Shown here: in pieces, positions 48,303 through 48,524 of the stretch
How positions within the stretch are numbered: position 1 is the stretch's first letter
How the letters are laid out: every line of letters starts with the position of its first letter
From: an uncultured bacterium
Lineage (GTDB): Bacteria > Verrucomicrobiota > Lentisphaeria > Oligosphaerales > Oligosphaeraceae
Length of the DNA: 48,524 nucleotides
Direction: 5' to 3'
Assembly (NCBI GenBank): GCA_900548225.1
Contig: URJM01000007.1
Span: forward strand, 1 to 48,524
Position numbers and translations under genes: made by a program
The notes under the pieces: model-generated
What the model was told of the DNA's origin: nothing
Seen by the model: only the letters and a program-made list of their open reading frames with translations
The model's database searches: none

Positions 48303-48524
48303 ATGAGCACGGAAATCACGAAAGAATTGAATACATCGCTTTACACGCGCATTGCGGAGATCATTGAGGCGGCACGCTGCCATGTGGCGCGGACTGCCAA
48401 TCTTGTGTATTGGTCCCCTTTTGCAAGGGAGGCCAATACGTTAGCCGACCAAAAATCTCTAAAAATTTTCAGGACATCAAATAAGGGACTTCTCTTCTTG
48501 TTGCATGGTAGAACCAGTTCTCGT
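48303..48524 (+). CDS. DUF1016/YhcG-like nuclease N-terminus, partial and probably disrupted
   Basis: ATG 48303 has AGGAG 8 bp upstream and the frame is open to the window end (74 codons). Residues 12-32 (SLYTRIAEIIEAARCHVARTAN) match the start of DUF1016 (YhcG, PDDEXK nuclease) proteins. From about residue 33 the sequence no longer follows the family, where a MVxxYWxIGxxI-type helix is expected. An imperfect inverted repeat (ATTGGTCCCCTT against AAGGGAGGCCAAT) lies at 48408-48436, so an insertion may start near 48399. Only the right-hand flank would settle this. Confidence 0.6.
   Translation, partial: MSTEITKELNTSLYTRIAEIIEAARCHVARTANLVYWSPFAREANTLADQKSLKIFRTSNKGLLFLLHGRTSSR

Overview
This 48.5 kb window is GC-rich bacterial chromosome with dense, mostly housekeeping content. 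Almost every gene is on the minus strand; the exceptions are the bat genes at the left edge, a tRNA, a PutP-type symporter and a restriction-locus remnant at the right edge. A 51-residue gene at 20146-20301 looks like the ribosome-associated 'small basic protein' found in Planctomycetes, Verrucomicrobia, Lentisphaerae and Chlamydiae. Together with a BatC-D-E cluster, a NIF-type NifU/NifS pair and a one-chain pyruvate:ferredoxin oxidoreductase, this suggests an anaerobic PVC-superphylum organism, perhaps a gut-type Lentisphaerota or Kiritimatiellota member. That placement is inference from gene content, not from a tree.

Layout, left to right. 1-2954: end of a BatC-like protein, then batD and batE. 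3106-7486: a short division/cell-wall (dcw) cluster, mraZ-rsmH-ftsL-ftsI, preceded by a regular MraZ operator. 7960-12398: one run encoding a DUF6941-like protein, GspF, GspG, a second pseudopilin, RuvA and RuvB. 12570-14048: lexA and a coupled unknown membrane protein. 14168-14299: tRNA-Asn and a strong terminator. 14689-20301: a GH109-like oxidoreductase-fold protein, an EamA permease, prmA, nifS, nifU and the PVC small basic protein. 20429-22842: a phosphodiesterase and two tandem sigma-70 paralogues. 23348-29084: PFOR, a polysaccharide deacetylase and purD. 29211-33017: tsf, rpsB, dnaJ and grpE. 33330-37749: an S1-domain protein, manA, an ECF sigma factor and ilvE. 38026-41979: a shortened guaA, a cytosine-type permease and an unusual phosphoribosyltransferase. 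42175-47645: a secreted GLQxG-repeat protein, a large six-hairpin glycosidase and divergent putP. 48122-48524: the 3' end of an hsdS gene and the start of a DUF1016 nuclease gene.

The most unusual feature is a dispersed intergenic repeat family in four clusters (14301-14682, 23030-23288, 37853-38014, 47729-47963). Each unit is a polypurine tract of about 29 nt beginning GTAG, then the 10-mer TAGTGCGTGG or a variant, then one of a few interchangeable stem-loops. Units occur in tandem, inverted and palindromic arrangements, and every cluster lies next to the 3' end of a gene. I do not recognise the family. The second notable feature is GuaA (38026-39285), which has lost about 100 residues of its glutaminase domain, including the whole catalytic triad, but keeps a complete synthetase half.
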